In this document: piece after piece, positions 8,666-17,587 of the stretch
Layout: each line of letters starts with the position of its first letter
Position numbering within the stretch: position 1 is the first letter of the stretch
NCBI RefSeq assembly: GCF_007997015.1
Contig: NZ_VOSM01000007.1
Span: 186,001 to 250,000, forward strand
Length of the DNA: 64,000 bases
Direction: 5' to 3'
Origin: Lujinxingia vulgaris
GTDB lineage: Bacteria; Myxococcota_A; Bradymonadia; Bradymonadales; Bradymonadaceae
Notes under the pieces: model-generated
What the model saw: the letters and a program-made list of their open reading frames with translations, nothing else
The model's database searches: none
Told to the model about the DNA's origin: nothing
Position numbers and translations under genes: made by a program

Positions 8666-11494
8666 TCAGTGCGGGGAGCGATTGGCGTCGCCGCGGAGGC
8701 GATCGCGCAGCTCTTGCTGGCGCTCGCGCTCGGCCTTGCGGGCCTGGCGGTAGCGCTCGCGCTCGAGCTCGACGCGGGCCTCGGGCCAGGTCACCACGTA
8801 GGGGGCCATCGCGGCGGCCTGGGCCGGGTTTAGGTAGTTGTAGTCGACCAGGCGCTGGCCGATCTCGGCGGTGCGCTCGATCCACCAGCCGCGCTCCGGA
8901 GTGCGGCCGCGGCGCACAAGGCGCGGGCCCTCCCAGGGAGCGGGCTTGAGGTTGGCCAGGAAGATGGCTTCGAGCGGGGTGAGCTCGCGGGCGTCTTTCT
9001 CAAAATAGAAGCGCGCGGCCGGGCCGATGCCGTAGACGTCCGGAGCGAACTCAATGACGTTGAGGTAAAGTTCGAGCACGCGCTCTTTGGGCACGATCTC
9101 GTCGATGCGCCAGCCGATGATCACCTCCTGGATCTTGCGAGAGAGGGTCTTATCGCGGGTCAAAAAGAGGTTCTTGACCAGCTGCTGGGTCAGCGTGGAG
9201 CCGCCGTAGACGTAGCGCGAGCGCGAGATGTTCATGCGCAGCGCGCGGTTGATAAGCGCGGTGGAGAGGGCGCGGCTGGAGTAGAAGAGCATGTCTTCGC
9301 TCAGGTACATCGCGCCGCCCACATAACCGGGGAGCTCGTCGAGAGGCACGTAGCTTGAGGTGCCGGGGCCGACGCGGATGTTGGCGTCGTCGCTGACGCC
9401 TTCCTCGACTTTTTTGATGAAGGGACCGTTGAGCCAGCCCACGTCGCGGCGGTAGCGGTGCCAGTCGGGGAGGGGCTCTTCCTCGGCGGGCTCGGGTGTG
9501 GGGCCGAAGAGCAAAAAGTCGCCGATGAGCTCGTGGCGTGCCGGCGGCACGCTCTCGGGGGTGGGGTCGTCGTCGGGGCGGGCGATCAGGGTGCGGCGCG
9601 TGGGGTAGACGCGGGCGCGCTCCATGTTGAAGGCGACCTCGGCGCGTTCGGCGTAGGGGATGCGCAGGCCGGTGAAGCGGCAGGGGGTCTCTTCAAAGCC
9701 GCTGATGCGCACGCGAACTCTGGCGAGCTCTTCGGCCAGGATGAGGTCGAGGGCGGGGGTAACGTCGCCTTCGACGCGCGCGTTGGCCACGACGCCGAGG
9801 AGGGCTTCGGGGACGGCGCCCAGCAGGCTCTGGCAGGGGATCTCTCGGGGGGAGGAGAGTTTCAGGCTAAGCGCGCGTTCTCCGGGCTTGAGATCCAGGG
9901 AGGCGTCGAGGCGGGCGTCGACGCCGCGGAAGCTGACGCGGGCGTTTTCGGTGGAGATGGCCGGGCGGTCGATGTTGAGCCAGCCCTGGCCGTGGGCGTC
10001 GAGGTTGAGGCCTTCGAGGCGCTCGTCGGCCAGGGCTTCGGTGTCGATCCAGCCCTCGGAGAGGGAGAGGGCGGCGCGCAGGGCGTAGCCACGCTCGGGC
10101 TCCAGGGCGTCGGGGATGGCGTCGAAGCCGGCGATGGCCTCCACAAAGAGGTCGAACTTCCCGCCATACTCACCTCGGAAGCCGCGCCGCGGCAGGGTGC
10201 GCTGGGTGGTCAGGCCGGGGAGGGCGTCGAGGCTGACGCCTTCGAGGTGTACGCGGGCGTAGCGCGGCAGAAGCGAGGCCGGGTGCAGGATGAGACTCGC
10301 CAGGGCGCGGCCGCGCTCGGAGTCGGCGAAGGCGTCGAGTTGGCCCCGGTGCCAGCGAAGCGTGGCGTTCTGCAGGAGGGGCTGTGGCGAGGCATCAGAG
10401 GAGCCTTCGGCGTCGGCGGCAGGCGGCAGCTCGATGGCTCCTTCGCTGGCCCGGAGCTCGGTGGCCCAGGCGGCAGCGCGCAGAAGATCGACGAGGCCAC
10501 CGCGGGTTATCCGGGAGGTTGAGCGATCGTCGGGGTTACCAGCGTCAGCCGTTTGCTGCGTGGCGCGCAGCAGCGCGACGCGCGGGCGTTCCAGTCGAGC
10601 AAAAAGGGGCGTTGTGGTGCCGGGGCTCAGGTGCAAAAGGGGAAGATTGGCGCGGGCGGCCAGGGGCCCGCGCGAGAGGGTGGCTTCGATGCCGCTTAAG
10701 GTCAGGGTCTGGGTGCCGGCGTCGAGCGTGGCCTGGGCCACCTCGATGGCAGAGCCGGCCGGTCCGGCCAGCTGGAGGGCCGGCGCGTCGGCGCGGCCGG
10801 CTTCGAGGCGGGCGTCGCGACGGGCGAGGGAGAGCGACCCGTTGATGGGGAGCGTTGGGTCTTGAGCGAAGGGGTGGAGCAGGGCGGGGAGGGTGCTGGT
10901 AGCGCTGACCTCCCAGCTGTCGCCGCGGCTTTTGAGCGCGATGTCGGTGAGCGCCATGGAGAGCGCGGGGTGGGCGACGCCGGCATCGAGGGTGATATGG
11001 TTGATCGCGACGTCGGGCAGGTTGTTTAGCAGGTGCGCCAGGCGCGGGTCGGCGCTCAAAGTGCTCGTCGGCGTGCTGGGCGGGTCAGCGAGTGCGTCAT
11101 TACTGGCGGGCTGGTCGTCGGAGCCTGCGTGCCCCTGGAGGGTGCGGCGGAGTGCGGTGGGATCGTCGATCGTGAGTGCGGCGTCTTGTACCTGCAGGGA
11201 GGTCAGCTCCGGGGTTTTGGTGAGCAGCGAGAAGGGGCTGGCTTTGAGGGTGATCTCGGCAGCCTGAAAGCGGGTGGCCAGGGCCTGATGCTCGACGGTG
11301 ACATCGTGAAGGGTGAGGCGTCCGGTCCAGCTGAGCGTGAGCGCGCTCCAGGTGCCCGTGGCTCCAGCGCGCGCCAGGGTGGCGGGCAGCGCGCGCTCGA
11401 CGACCGGCGCGGCCAGGCGCGGCAGAAAGAGGGCGCCGCCGAGCAGGGTGACTGCCAGGAGCGACAGGGTGATGAGGGTGATGCGGCGTCTCAA
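8666..11494 (-). CDS. AsmA-like protein fused to a GT51 peptidoglycan transglycosylase
   Basis: A 942-residue inner-membrane protein. A TTG start (GGAG 5 bases upstream) leads into an N-terminal anchor (TLITLSLLAVTLLGGALFL). Residues about 40-690 are repetitive beta-rich sequence of AsmA/DUF748 type (e.g. LTSLQVQDAALTIDD), the kind of domain found in inter-membrane lipid-transfer proteins. The C-terminus (about 715-900) is a GT51 domain with E733 in SEDMLFYSS, GGSTLTQQLVKN, SRKIQEVIIGWRIDEI and the ELYLNVIEFAPDVYGIGPAA segment. There is no transpeptidase domain, so it resembles a monofunctional MtgA glycan polymerase using lipid II. The usual His of EDxxFxxH is Ser here. The extreme C-terminus is a charged Arg/Glu coiled tail. 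Confidence 0.85.
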   Translation of the reverse strand: MRRRITLITLSLLAVTLLGGALFLPRLAAPVVERALPATLARAGATGTWSALTLSWTGRLTLHDVTVEHQALATRFQAAEITLKASPFSLLTKTPELTSLQVQDAALTIDDPTALRRTLQGHAGSDDQPASNDALADPPSTPTSTLSADPRLAHLLNNLPDVAINHITLDAGVAHPALSMALTDIALKSRGDSWEVSATSTLPALLHPFAQDPTLPINGSLSLARRDARLEAGRADAPALQLAGPAGSAIEVAQATLDAGTQTLTLSGIEATLSRGPLAARANLPLLHLSPGTTTPLFARLERPRVALLRATQQTADAGNPDDRSTSRITRGGLVDLLRAAAWATELRASEGAIELPPAADAEGSSDASPQPLLQNATLRWHRGQLDAFADSERGRALASLILHPASLLPRYARVHLEGVSLDALPGLTTQRTLPRRGFRGEYGGKFDLFVEAIAGFDAIPDALEPERGYALRAALSLSEGWIDTEALADERLEGLNLDAHGQGWLNIDRPAISTENARVSFRGVDARLDASLDLKPGERALSLKLSSPREIPCQSLLGAVPEALLGVVANARVEGDVTPALDLILAEELARVRVRISGFEETPCRFTGLRIPYAERAEVAFNMERARVYPTRRTLIARPDDDPTPESVPPARHELIGDFLLFGPTPEPAEEEPLPDWHRYRRDVGWLNGPFIKKVEEGVSDDANIRVGPGTSSYVPLDELPGYVGGAMYLSEDMLFYSSRALSTALINRALRMNISRSRYVYGGSTLTQQLVKNLFLTRDKTLSRKIQEVIIGWRIDEIVPKERVLELYLNVIEFAPDVYGIGPAARFYFEKDARELTPLEAIFLANLKPAPWEGPRLVRRGRTPERGWWIERTAEIGQRLVDYNYLNPAQAAAMAPYVVTWPEARVELERERYRQARKAERERQQELRDRLRGDANRSPH

Positions 11495-11711
11495 GGGCTC
11501 TCCTGCCCGTACAGACCAATGACCGGGGCTTCGTGGGCCCGATTAGCCTCAACCGACCTTGTGTTGTCAACGTTTCGGGTGGGGAATTCACGAGGTGTTA
11601 CGAGGGGGAGGGCTGGGGGTTGAGGGCCGAAGGTGTCCCGTTCACGCGAGCGTCGAGGCGTTTTTCGGCGGAGTGGGGGGTGTACGCGCGTGAGGGGGGG
11701 AGTTTGGCGGA

Positions 11712-12240
11712 CGGAAGCGTGGTGAACGCGGGATGGTCGAGGTGTTTGCGAGTTGAAGGAGGGTCGATCGCGTGTTGGATGAGGTTTGCGCCGATTGAAA
11801 GAGAGGCGAACACGCGATGATCGAGGTGTTCGGGAATTGAAGGAAGGTTGAACAGGTGTTGATCGAGGCCTGCGCCGGCTGAAGGAAGGTCGATCAGGCG
11901 ATGAAGGAGGTGTGTGCCGGCTGAAGGAAGGTCGAACACGGGCTGAGGGAGGTGTGCGCCGGATGAAGGAAGGCTTCTCACGCGCTGATCACGGGTGTTT
12001 CAACTGGCGAGGAAGGCTCTCAGCTGCTGATCACGGGTGTTTCAACTGGCGAGGAAGGCTCTCAGCTGCTGATCACGGGTGTTTCAACTGGCGGGCGGGT
12101 CGATCAGGTGCTGATCACGCATGCTTCACCTGGCGGGAGGGTTGATCAGGTTCTGACCCCGGGTGCTTCAAGTTAAAGGACGATCGATCAGGTGCTGATC
12201 ACGAGTGTTTCAATTTGAACTAAGGTCGATCAGGCGCATG
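11712..12240. repeat. Degenerate 42-bp tandem repeat array (array A)
   Basis: Twelve consecutive units of exactly 42 bp begin at 11712, 11754, 11796, 11838, 11880, 11922, 11964, 12006, 12048, 12090, 12132 and 12174. A partial unit follows from 12216. Early units open with TGAAGGAAGG, later ones with GGCGAGGAAGG; most contain GATC-type segments in the middle and end in GTGTTTCAACT or TGCGCCGGC. Units at 12006 and 12048 are identical, a sign of recent duplication. Units at 12090 and 12174 hold a perfect inverted repeat GATCAG-GTG-CTGATC. Both strands carry short open frames because 42 is a multiple of 3, but neither has a ribosome site, and the frames break inside the array. It fills most of the divergent gap between the GT51 gene and the M23 gene. 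The 217 bp before it (11495-11711) show nothing else. Confidence 0.9.
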
Positions 12241-12446
12241 GGATAAGGTCCATCGGCCAGAGGTGCAGCCGGAGCGCGTGGCGAGTCTCGGGGGCATGGC
12301 AGGGGGCAAAGGGGCTGGAGCGTGCGTGGGCGCGGGCGCGATCGCCTTGACGCCCGGGGGCGCCACGGTGAAGGTTAGGCAGAATTTTCAGGGCCGAAGA
12401 TTGACGCAAAGGACGACGGCCCTACGCACGAAGCAGTCGAGGACGT
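12241..12446. promoter_or_regulatory. Leader region upstream of the M23 peptidase gene
   Basis: The segment between array A and the M23 start is not coding. It contains an inverted repeat AGGGCCG (12390-12396) / CGGCCCT (12417-12423) enclosing a TTGACG hexamer (12401-12406). This could be a hairpin in the leader or part of a promoter. I see no recognisable riboswitch. Confidence 0.3.
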
Positions 12447-13919
12447 ATGCGAGGTCGCTGGCCGAAGCAGGATATGTTGCTGCACCCCCGACGCCGTCGC
12501 CGGCGAGGAAGACCCTGGCTGACGGCGTTGCTGGTGCTGCTGGCGGTGGGGGCGTTGGTCTACATGGTGGTGGGCGGGGAGGAAGAGCCTGATGAGCAGG
12601 CGCTGGCGCACGGCCTGGCGTTTGCCGAGGCGTACATGCGGGTGAACAGCGCGGTGGCGCTCTCGCAGGCGACGCTGACGAGCGGTGAGGCCGAGGCGAT
12701 TCTGGCGGAGAAGGCCGAAGAGGCGGCGTTGAGCGCGAGTTTCACCGAGGGTCAGGCTGCGGTGATCGCAGGCGAAATCAAGCCCAACCAGTCGGTCTTT
12801 GTGAGTTTGCAGGCGCGCAACGTCTCGGCCGGAGCGATCCACGAGGTGGTGACGGCCACGGAGAAGGAGTTCGACTTTCGGCGCAGCCGTCCCGGCGATC
12901 AATGGCGGGTGGAGACCGACGAGAGCGGCAAGATCGTGGAGTTTCGCTACCAGACCTCCCCGGAGGACATCTGGGTGACCACGCTGCAGGATGACGGCAC
13001 GTATGTGGCGGTCAAGCAGGAGGTGCCGATCGAGACGCGGCACGAGGCGGTGGCGGGCTCGATTGCGTCGAGCTTCTGGCTGGCGCTGGAGGCGACCGGG
13101 GAGAGCGGCGCGCTGGCGCACCGGTTCATGGAGATCTTTCAGTACACCATCGACTTCAACACCGAGACGCGGGCGGGGGATCATTTCGCGATGATCTTTG
13201 AGAAGGTCTACCTCGAAGGGGAGTTCTTGCGTTACGGGCGAGTGATTGGCGCGAAGTACATGGGGGAGCGGGGGACGTACTGGGCGTTTTACGATGAGGA
13301 GCGGGGGGAGGAGCCGGGGTATTACGATGAGGAGGGGGAGAGTTTGCAGCGGCAGTTTTTGCGCAGCCCGCTTCCCTTTACGCGGGTGACGAGCCGGTAT
13401 GGTCGGCGCGTGCACCCGGTGCTGGGTGGGACGCGAATGCATCGCGGGGTGGATTACGGGGCGCCGATCGGTACGCCGGTGCAGGCGGTGGCCGACGGGA
13501 CGGTGGTCTTTGCGGGGAGGGCCGGCGGTTATGGCAATCTCATTAAGATCCGGCATAGCGGCGGGTTTGAGACGCGCTTTGCCCACCTCAACAACTTCGC
13601 GCGGGGGATTCGCGCGGGAGTGCGGGTGACGCGCGGGCAGCTCGTGGCGAAGAGTGGCAACACGGGGCGCTCGACCGGGCCGCACCTGCACTACGAGATG
13701 CTGCAGAACGGTCGCCACATCGATCCCCTGAGTGTGGACACCGCGCGGGGGGAGCCGTTGAAGGGCGAGTCGCTGGCGTCGTTTAAGAGCGAGATCGTGG
13801 TGCCCTGGCGAGCGAAGCTCACCGAGGCGTTGCGGGAGGCGGCGCCGCGGGCGTTGGCCCAGCGCGAGGCGGCGTCTGGCCCCGACGAGCAGCTTGATAC
13901 GATCCAGAGCGAGCCCTGA
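12447..13919 (+). CDS. Membrane-anchored M23 (LytM) peptidoglycan endopeptidase
   Basis: 490 aa. A basic N-terminus (HPRRRRRRGR) and one transmembrane helix (LTALLVLLAVGALVYMVVGG) anchor the protein facing the periplasm. The middle (about 60-310) resembles the OapA/MepM-type N-terminal domain that precedes LytM domains. The M23 domain (about 325-440) has the zinc ligands in MHRGVDYGAP (H and D) and GPHLHYE (HxH), the active-site signature for cleaving peptide cross-links. The C-terminal 50 residues are acidic/Ala-rich and unassigned. The ATG at 12447 has GAGG 4 bases upstream. AbgT follows 52 bp downstream and could be co-transcribed. Confidence 0.9.
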   Translation: MRGRWPKQDMLLHPRRRRRRGRPWLTALLVLLAVGALVYMVVGGEEEPDEQALAHGLAFAEAYMRVNSAVALSQATLTSGEAEAILAEKAEEAALSASFTEGQAAVIAGEIKPNQSVFVSLQARNVSAGAIHEVVTATEKEFDFRRSRPGDQWRVETDESGKIVEFRYQTSPEDIWVTTLQDDGTYVAVKQEVPIETRHEAVAGSIASSFWLALEATGESGALAHRFMEIFQYTIDFNTETRAGDHFAMIFEKVYLEGEFLRYGRVIGAKYMGERGTYWAFYDEERGEEPGYYDEEGESLQRQFLRSPLPFTRVTSRYGRRVHPVLGGTRMHRGVDYGAPIGTPVQAVADGTVVFAGRAGGYGNLIKIRHSGGFETRFAHLNNFARGIRAGVRVTRGQLVAKSGNTGRSTGPHLHYEMLQNGRHIDPLSVDTARGEPLKGESLASFKSEIVVPWRAKLTEALREAAPRALAQREAASGPDEQLDTIQSEP

Positions 13920-13971
13920 GCGGGCGGTTTTATCTAACAACCATCTGACCTGACCGACCGACGAGAGCCCC

Positions 13972-15552
13972 ATGGCCGCAAGTGCCCCCCGAGAAGAGCG
14001 ACCCAACCTGGTTGTGCGCGTGCTCGAGAAGATCGCCGCCGCCGGCAACCGCCTGCCCGATCCGCTGACGTTGTTTGTGATTATGGCGGCGATGGTGGTG
14101 GTGGCCTCGGCGCTCTTTGCCGGTGCCAGCGCCGAGGTGCGTCAGCCCTCCGGGGAGCTGAGCACGCAGACGGTGCAGAGCCTGCTGAGCTGGGAGGGCA
14201 TCCGGTGGATGTTCTTGAGCGCGATCGACAACTTCATGGGCTTTGCGCCTCTGGGTCCGGTGCTCACGGTGATGATCGGGATTGGCGTCGCTGAGCGCAC
14301 GGGCTTTATCACGATGGGGCTGCGGGTGCTGGTGGCCTCGGTGCCCAGGAGCATGATCACGGCGACGCTGGTGTTTGCGTGCGTGATGAGCTCAATGGTG
14401 GCCGATGCCGGGTATGTGGTGCTTACGCCACTGGGGGCGTTGCTCTTTGCGGGGCTGGGGCGCCACCCGATCGCGGGGCTTGCGGCGGCGTACGCCGGGG
14501 TTTCTGGCGGGTTTAGCGCCAACCTGCTCATTACCGGGCTCGACCCGATGCTCGCCAGGCTGACGGGTCAGGCGGCTGAGACGCTGGACCCGACGTATGC
14601 GGTCAACGCCACGGCGAACTACTACTTTCTGGTGGTGTCGACGTTGCTGGTGACCGTGGTGTGCACGTGGGTGACGACGAAGATCGTCGAGCCGATGCTC
14701 GGGGAGTGGAACCCCTCGCAGGCCAGTGATGAATACAGCGGGGATGAGCAGGCCGAGGAGCCGGGAGCGGAGGAGCGTCGCGCGTTCTTTATCGCGCTGG
14801 GAGTGGGCGCGGTGGTGGCTGCCGGCATCGCGTTTCTGGGGATCTGGTCGGGGTCTCCGCTGCGCGATCCGGTGGAGCCCGGGGGGCTTCCTGTCGACGC
14901 GCTGCACTCGTACTTTGAGGCGGTGGAGGTGCTCATCGCGCTGCTCTTCATCTTCCCGGGGATTGTCTACGGGGTGGTGATGAAGTCGATCAAGAGCGAC
15001 AAAGATGTTGCGAAGATGGCCAGCGACACCATGGGCACGATGGGGGCGTACGTGGTGCTGGCCTTTGTGGCCGGGCAGTTCGTGGCGTACTTCAACTGGA
15101 CGAGCCTGGGGGCGATCACGGCGGTGCGGGGTGCCGAGGGGTTGGAGGCGATCGGGCTGACGGGGATGCCGCTCTTGCTGGCGTTCCTGGGGGTTTCGGC
15201 GGCGATGAACCTCTTTGTGGGGAGCGCGAGCGCGAAGTGGGCGTTTATGGCGCCGATCTTTGTGCCGATGATGATGATGATGGGTTTTAGCCCCGAGGTG
15301 GTGCAGGCGGCGTATCGGGTGGGGGACTCCATTACCAACATCATCACGCCGCTGATGCCCTATCTGCCGATCATCATCGTGTTTGCGCAGCGTTATGTGA
15401 AAGACATCAAGATCGGGACGATTCTCACGACGATGTTGCCGTACTCGGTGGCGCTGGGGATCACGTGGACGATTCTGTTGATCGTGTGGGTGCAGTTCGG
15501 GCTGCCGCTGGGGCCGGGGGTCTCGGCGACCTATGCGATGCCGGGGGGCTGA
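13972..15552 (+). CDS. abgT: AbgT family transporter
   Basis: Inner-membrane transporter of 526 aa with about a dozen hydrophobic segments. Diagnostic stretches are NRLPDPLTLFVIMAAMVVV at the start, ADAGYVVLTPLGALLF, AAYAGVSGGFSANLLIT-GLDP (the substrate-site hairpin), SASAKWAFMAPIFVPMMM, and VGDSITNIITPLMPYLP near the end. Members import p-aminobenzoyl-glutamate or export sulfonamides; which applies here cannot be read from sequence. A central hydrophilic loop (about 248-268) is Glu-rich. The gene sits just after the M23 peptidase and before a strong terminator. A possible link to recycling cell-wall or folate fragments is speculation. Confidence 0.9.
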   Translation: MAASAPREERPNLVVRVLEKIAAAGNRLPDPLTLFVIMAAMVVVASALFAGASAEVRQPSGELSTQTVQSLLSWEGIRWMFLSAIDNFMGFAPLGPVLTVMIGIGVAERTGFITMGLRVLVASVPRSMITATLVFACVMSSMVADAGYVVLTPLGALLFAGLGRHPIAGLAAAYAGVSGGFSANLLITGLDPMLARLTGQAAETLDPTYAVNATANYYFLVVSTLLVTVVCTWVTTKIVEPMLGEWNPSQASDEYSGDEQAEEPGAEERRAFFIALGVGAVVAAGIAFLGIWSGSPLRDPVEPGGLPVDALHSYFEAVEVLIALLFIFPGIVYGVVMKSIKSDKDVAKMASDTMGTMGAYVVLAFVAGQFVAYFNWTSLGAITAVRGAEGLEAIGLTGMPLLLAFLGVSAAMNLFVGSASAKWAFMAPIFVPMMMMMGFSPEVVQAAYRVGDSITNIITPLMPYLPIIIVFAQRYVKDIKIGTILTTMLPYSVALGITWTILLIVWVQFGLPLGPGVSATYAMPGG

Positions 15553-15590
15553 GGGTTCTCAGTCCGGGCTGAGGAGTCCGACGATGGAAG

Positions 15591-15622
15591 AAAAAAAGCG
15601 CGCCGGCAGGCGCGCTTTTTTC
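15591..15622. terminator. Bidirectional terminator between abgT and recN
   Basis: Arms AAAAAAAGCGCGCC and GGCGCGCTTTTTT enclose a four-base loop. The long A- and T-runs on the two sides serve the two converging genes. Confidence 0.9.
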
Positions 15623-15666
15623 GTTTCAGGTCGCCCCGGTTCCGGGGCTTTTGTCGCTAGAATGGA

Positions 15667-17376
15667 TCAGCGGACCTGCTGGGTGAGGAGCTCGCGGGCG
15701 GCGTCGCGGGTGGTGGTGGTGACGCGGGCGCCGCCGAGCATGCGGGCGATCTCTTCGATGCGTTCGTCGTCGCTTAAGGGGCGGATGATGGATTGAGTGC
15801 GGTCGTCGACGAGCATCTTTTCGACGAGGTAGTGGTGGTCGCTGCGCGAGGCGATGGAGGCCAGGTGGGTGATGCAGAGGACCTGGTGGTCGCGGGAGGC
15901 GTTTTGAATCTTCTGGCCGACGACATCGGCGGTGGCGCCGCCGATGCCGGTGTCGACCTCATCGAAGACGTAGGTGTCGATGGCGTCGCGTTCAGCGAGT
16001 ACGGTCTTGATGGCGAGCATGATGCGTGAGAGTTCGCCGCCGCTGGCGATCTTGGCCATGGGGCGAGGCTCTTCGCCGACGTTGGGAGCGAGCAGGAATT
16101 CGAGGCGGTCGAAGCCGCGGGCGTCGAGGGTGATGCTCTCGTCGGCCTCGGAGGCCTGGGCCGGGGGGAGGTCGGCGGGGGTGAAGTGGGCCACGAACTG
16201 GGTGCGGGCCATGTTGAGATCGCCGAGCTCGGCCTCGACGCGGCGGCGAAGCTCGACGGCGGCTTCGCGGCGGGCTTTGCTGAGTTTGCGGGCGATGACC
16301 CAGGCCTTCTGGCGGGTTTTTTCCAGACGGGCTTCGAGCTCCTGGCCGTGCTCCTCGGCGTTGTCGAGGCGGTGGAGCTCCTCGCGCATCTGGGCGGCGT
16401 TCTCCAGGATGGCGGGGATGTCGTGGCCGTATTTGCGGCGAAGTTTTTTGATGACTTCCAGGCGTTCGATGACGCTGTCGAGGCGGTTGGGGTCGTTGTC
16501 GACGTCGAGGTCGTGATCCTGGAGGTCGCGGGCGGCCTCTTCGGCGGCGATGCGGGCCTCTTCGAGGCGCTGGGCCAGGGATTCGAGGCGGGGATCGTAC
16601 TGGGAGGCGCGCTTGAGCGCGTCGACGGCCTCACCGAGGCGCTCTACGGCGGAGTCGTTGTCGGCGTAGGTGTGGCGGACGGCGCTGCGCACCGCGTCGT
16701 TGATCTTCTCGGCGTAGCGCAGCCGGTCGACTTCACCTTCGAGCTCTTCTTCTTCGCCGGTCTCGAGCTCGGCGGCGTCGATCTCGACGAGCTGAAAGCG
16801 CAAAAAGTCGGCGCGGTGGAGGCGGTCGCGCACGTTTTCGCGCATTGCCTTAAGCTCGCGGCGGATGGCGTTGACCTCGCGGTAAGCCTCGGTCATCTCT
16901 TCGACGTCGCCGCTCAGGTTGGCGAAGGCGTCGAGCAGGCCGATATGCTCTTCGGGGCGGAGCAGGCTGTAATGCTCGTGTTGGCCGCTGATGTCGACCA
17001 GCCCGCGGGCGATGGTGGCGAGGTTTGTGACGGTGGTGAGACTTCCGTTGATGAAGACTTTGTTGCGTCCGGAACGGCTGACGATGCGGCGCACAATCAG
17101 CTGGCCTTCAAACTCAATGCCCTGTTCGCCGAGGATTTCGCGCAGGCGCTCGGCGGTGGCTTCGCCGGGCTCGAAGACGCCCTGAACGACGGCTTCATCT
17201 TCGTCGGTGCGGATCACCTCGGTGGTGGCGCGACCGCCCAGGAGCAGGTTCAGCGCATCAATGATGATCGACTTACCCGCGCCGGTCTCGCCGGTGAGCA
17301 CGGTGAAGCCTGAGCGCACCGGGATTTCCAGGTGTTCGATGATGGCGAAGTTGCGGATGACGAGGTGGGTGAGCAT
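15667..17376 (-). CDS. recN: DNA repair protein RecN
   Basis: SMC-like ATPase acting in double-strand-break repair (569 aa from this start). It begins MLTHLVIRNFAIIEHLEI, the standard RecN opening, with Walker A GETGAGKS (29-36). Two coiled-coil segments (about 165-380) contain many Leu/Glu/Arg heptads. The C-terminal ATPase lobe has the signature ASGGELSRIMLAIK and the Walker B/D-loop segment YVFDEVDTGIGGATADVVG. The ATG at 17376 is preceded by GGGG and gives the conserved N-terminus; an earlier frame start adds 18 unrelated residues. No obvious LexA box was seen in the 210 bp upstream. Confidence 0.96.
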   Translation of the reverse strand: MLTHLVIRNFAIIEHLEIPVRSGFTVLTGETGAGKSIIIDALNLLLGGRATTEVIRTDEDEAVVQGVFEPGEATAERLREILGEQGIEFEGQLIVRRIVSRSGRNKVFINGSLTTVTNLATIARGLVDISGQHEHYSLLRPEEHIGLLDAFANLSGDVEEMTEAYREVNAIRRELKAMRENVRDRLHRADFLRFQLVEIDAAELETGEEEELEGEVDRLRYAEKINDAVRSAVRHTYADNDSAVERLGEAVDALKRASQYDPRLESLAQRLEEARIAAEEAARDLQDHDLDVDNDPNRLDSVIERLEVIKKLRRKYGHDIPAILENAAQMREELHRLDNAEEHGQELEARLEKTRQKAWVIARKLSKARREAAVELRRRVEAELGDLNMARTQFVAHFTPADLPPAQASEADESITLDARGFDRLEFLLAPNVGEEPRPMAKIASGGELSRIMLAIKTVLAERDAIDTYVFDEVDTGIGGATADVVGQKIQNASRDHQVLCITHLASIASRSDHHYLVEKMLVDDRTQSIIRPLSDDERIEEIARMLGGARVTTTTRDAARELLTQQVR

Positions 17377-17587
17377 GGTCGAGCCCCCGAGATTATTGAG
17401 AGAGCGCCCGAAACTGGGCACACATATCATGGAGTCAATGGAAACAACCCTGAAGCGCTCTTCCTGCGCATAAGTTCAGGAAATAAACCTTCCGGGTTCA
17501 GGTTTCAACCCGAGTGAATGCAATTTTGCTGTGCTCTTAGACTGAGATGAGGATGAGGCGCGCTAAAACGATCGAAAGGACCGGGCC

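Noticed and set aside
11598-11981. Minus-strand frame with 14-residue repeats through array A
   Set aside because: The repeat in the peptide follows from a 42-bp unit. Start is a GTG with no Shine-Dalgarno, and the frame is interrupted at 12000-12002 within the same array.
11912-12145. Plus-strand frame with DHGCFNWRGRLSAA-type repeats in array A
   Set aside because: No ribosome site and earlier units have stops (TGA) in other phases. It looks like a by-product of the repeat length.
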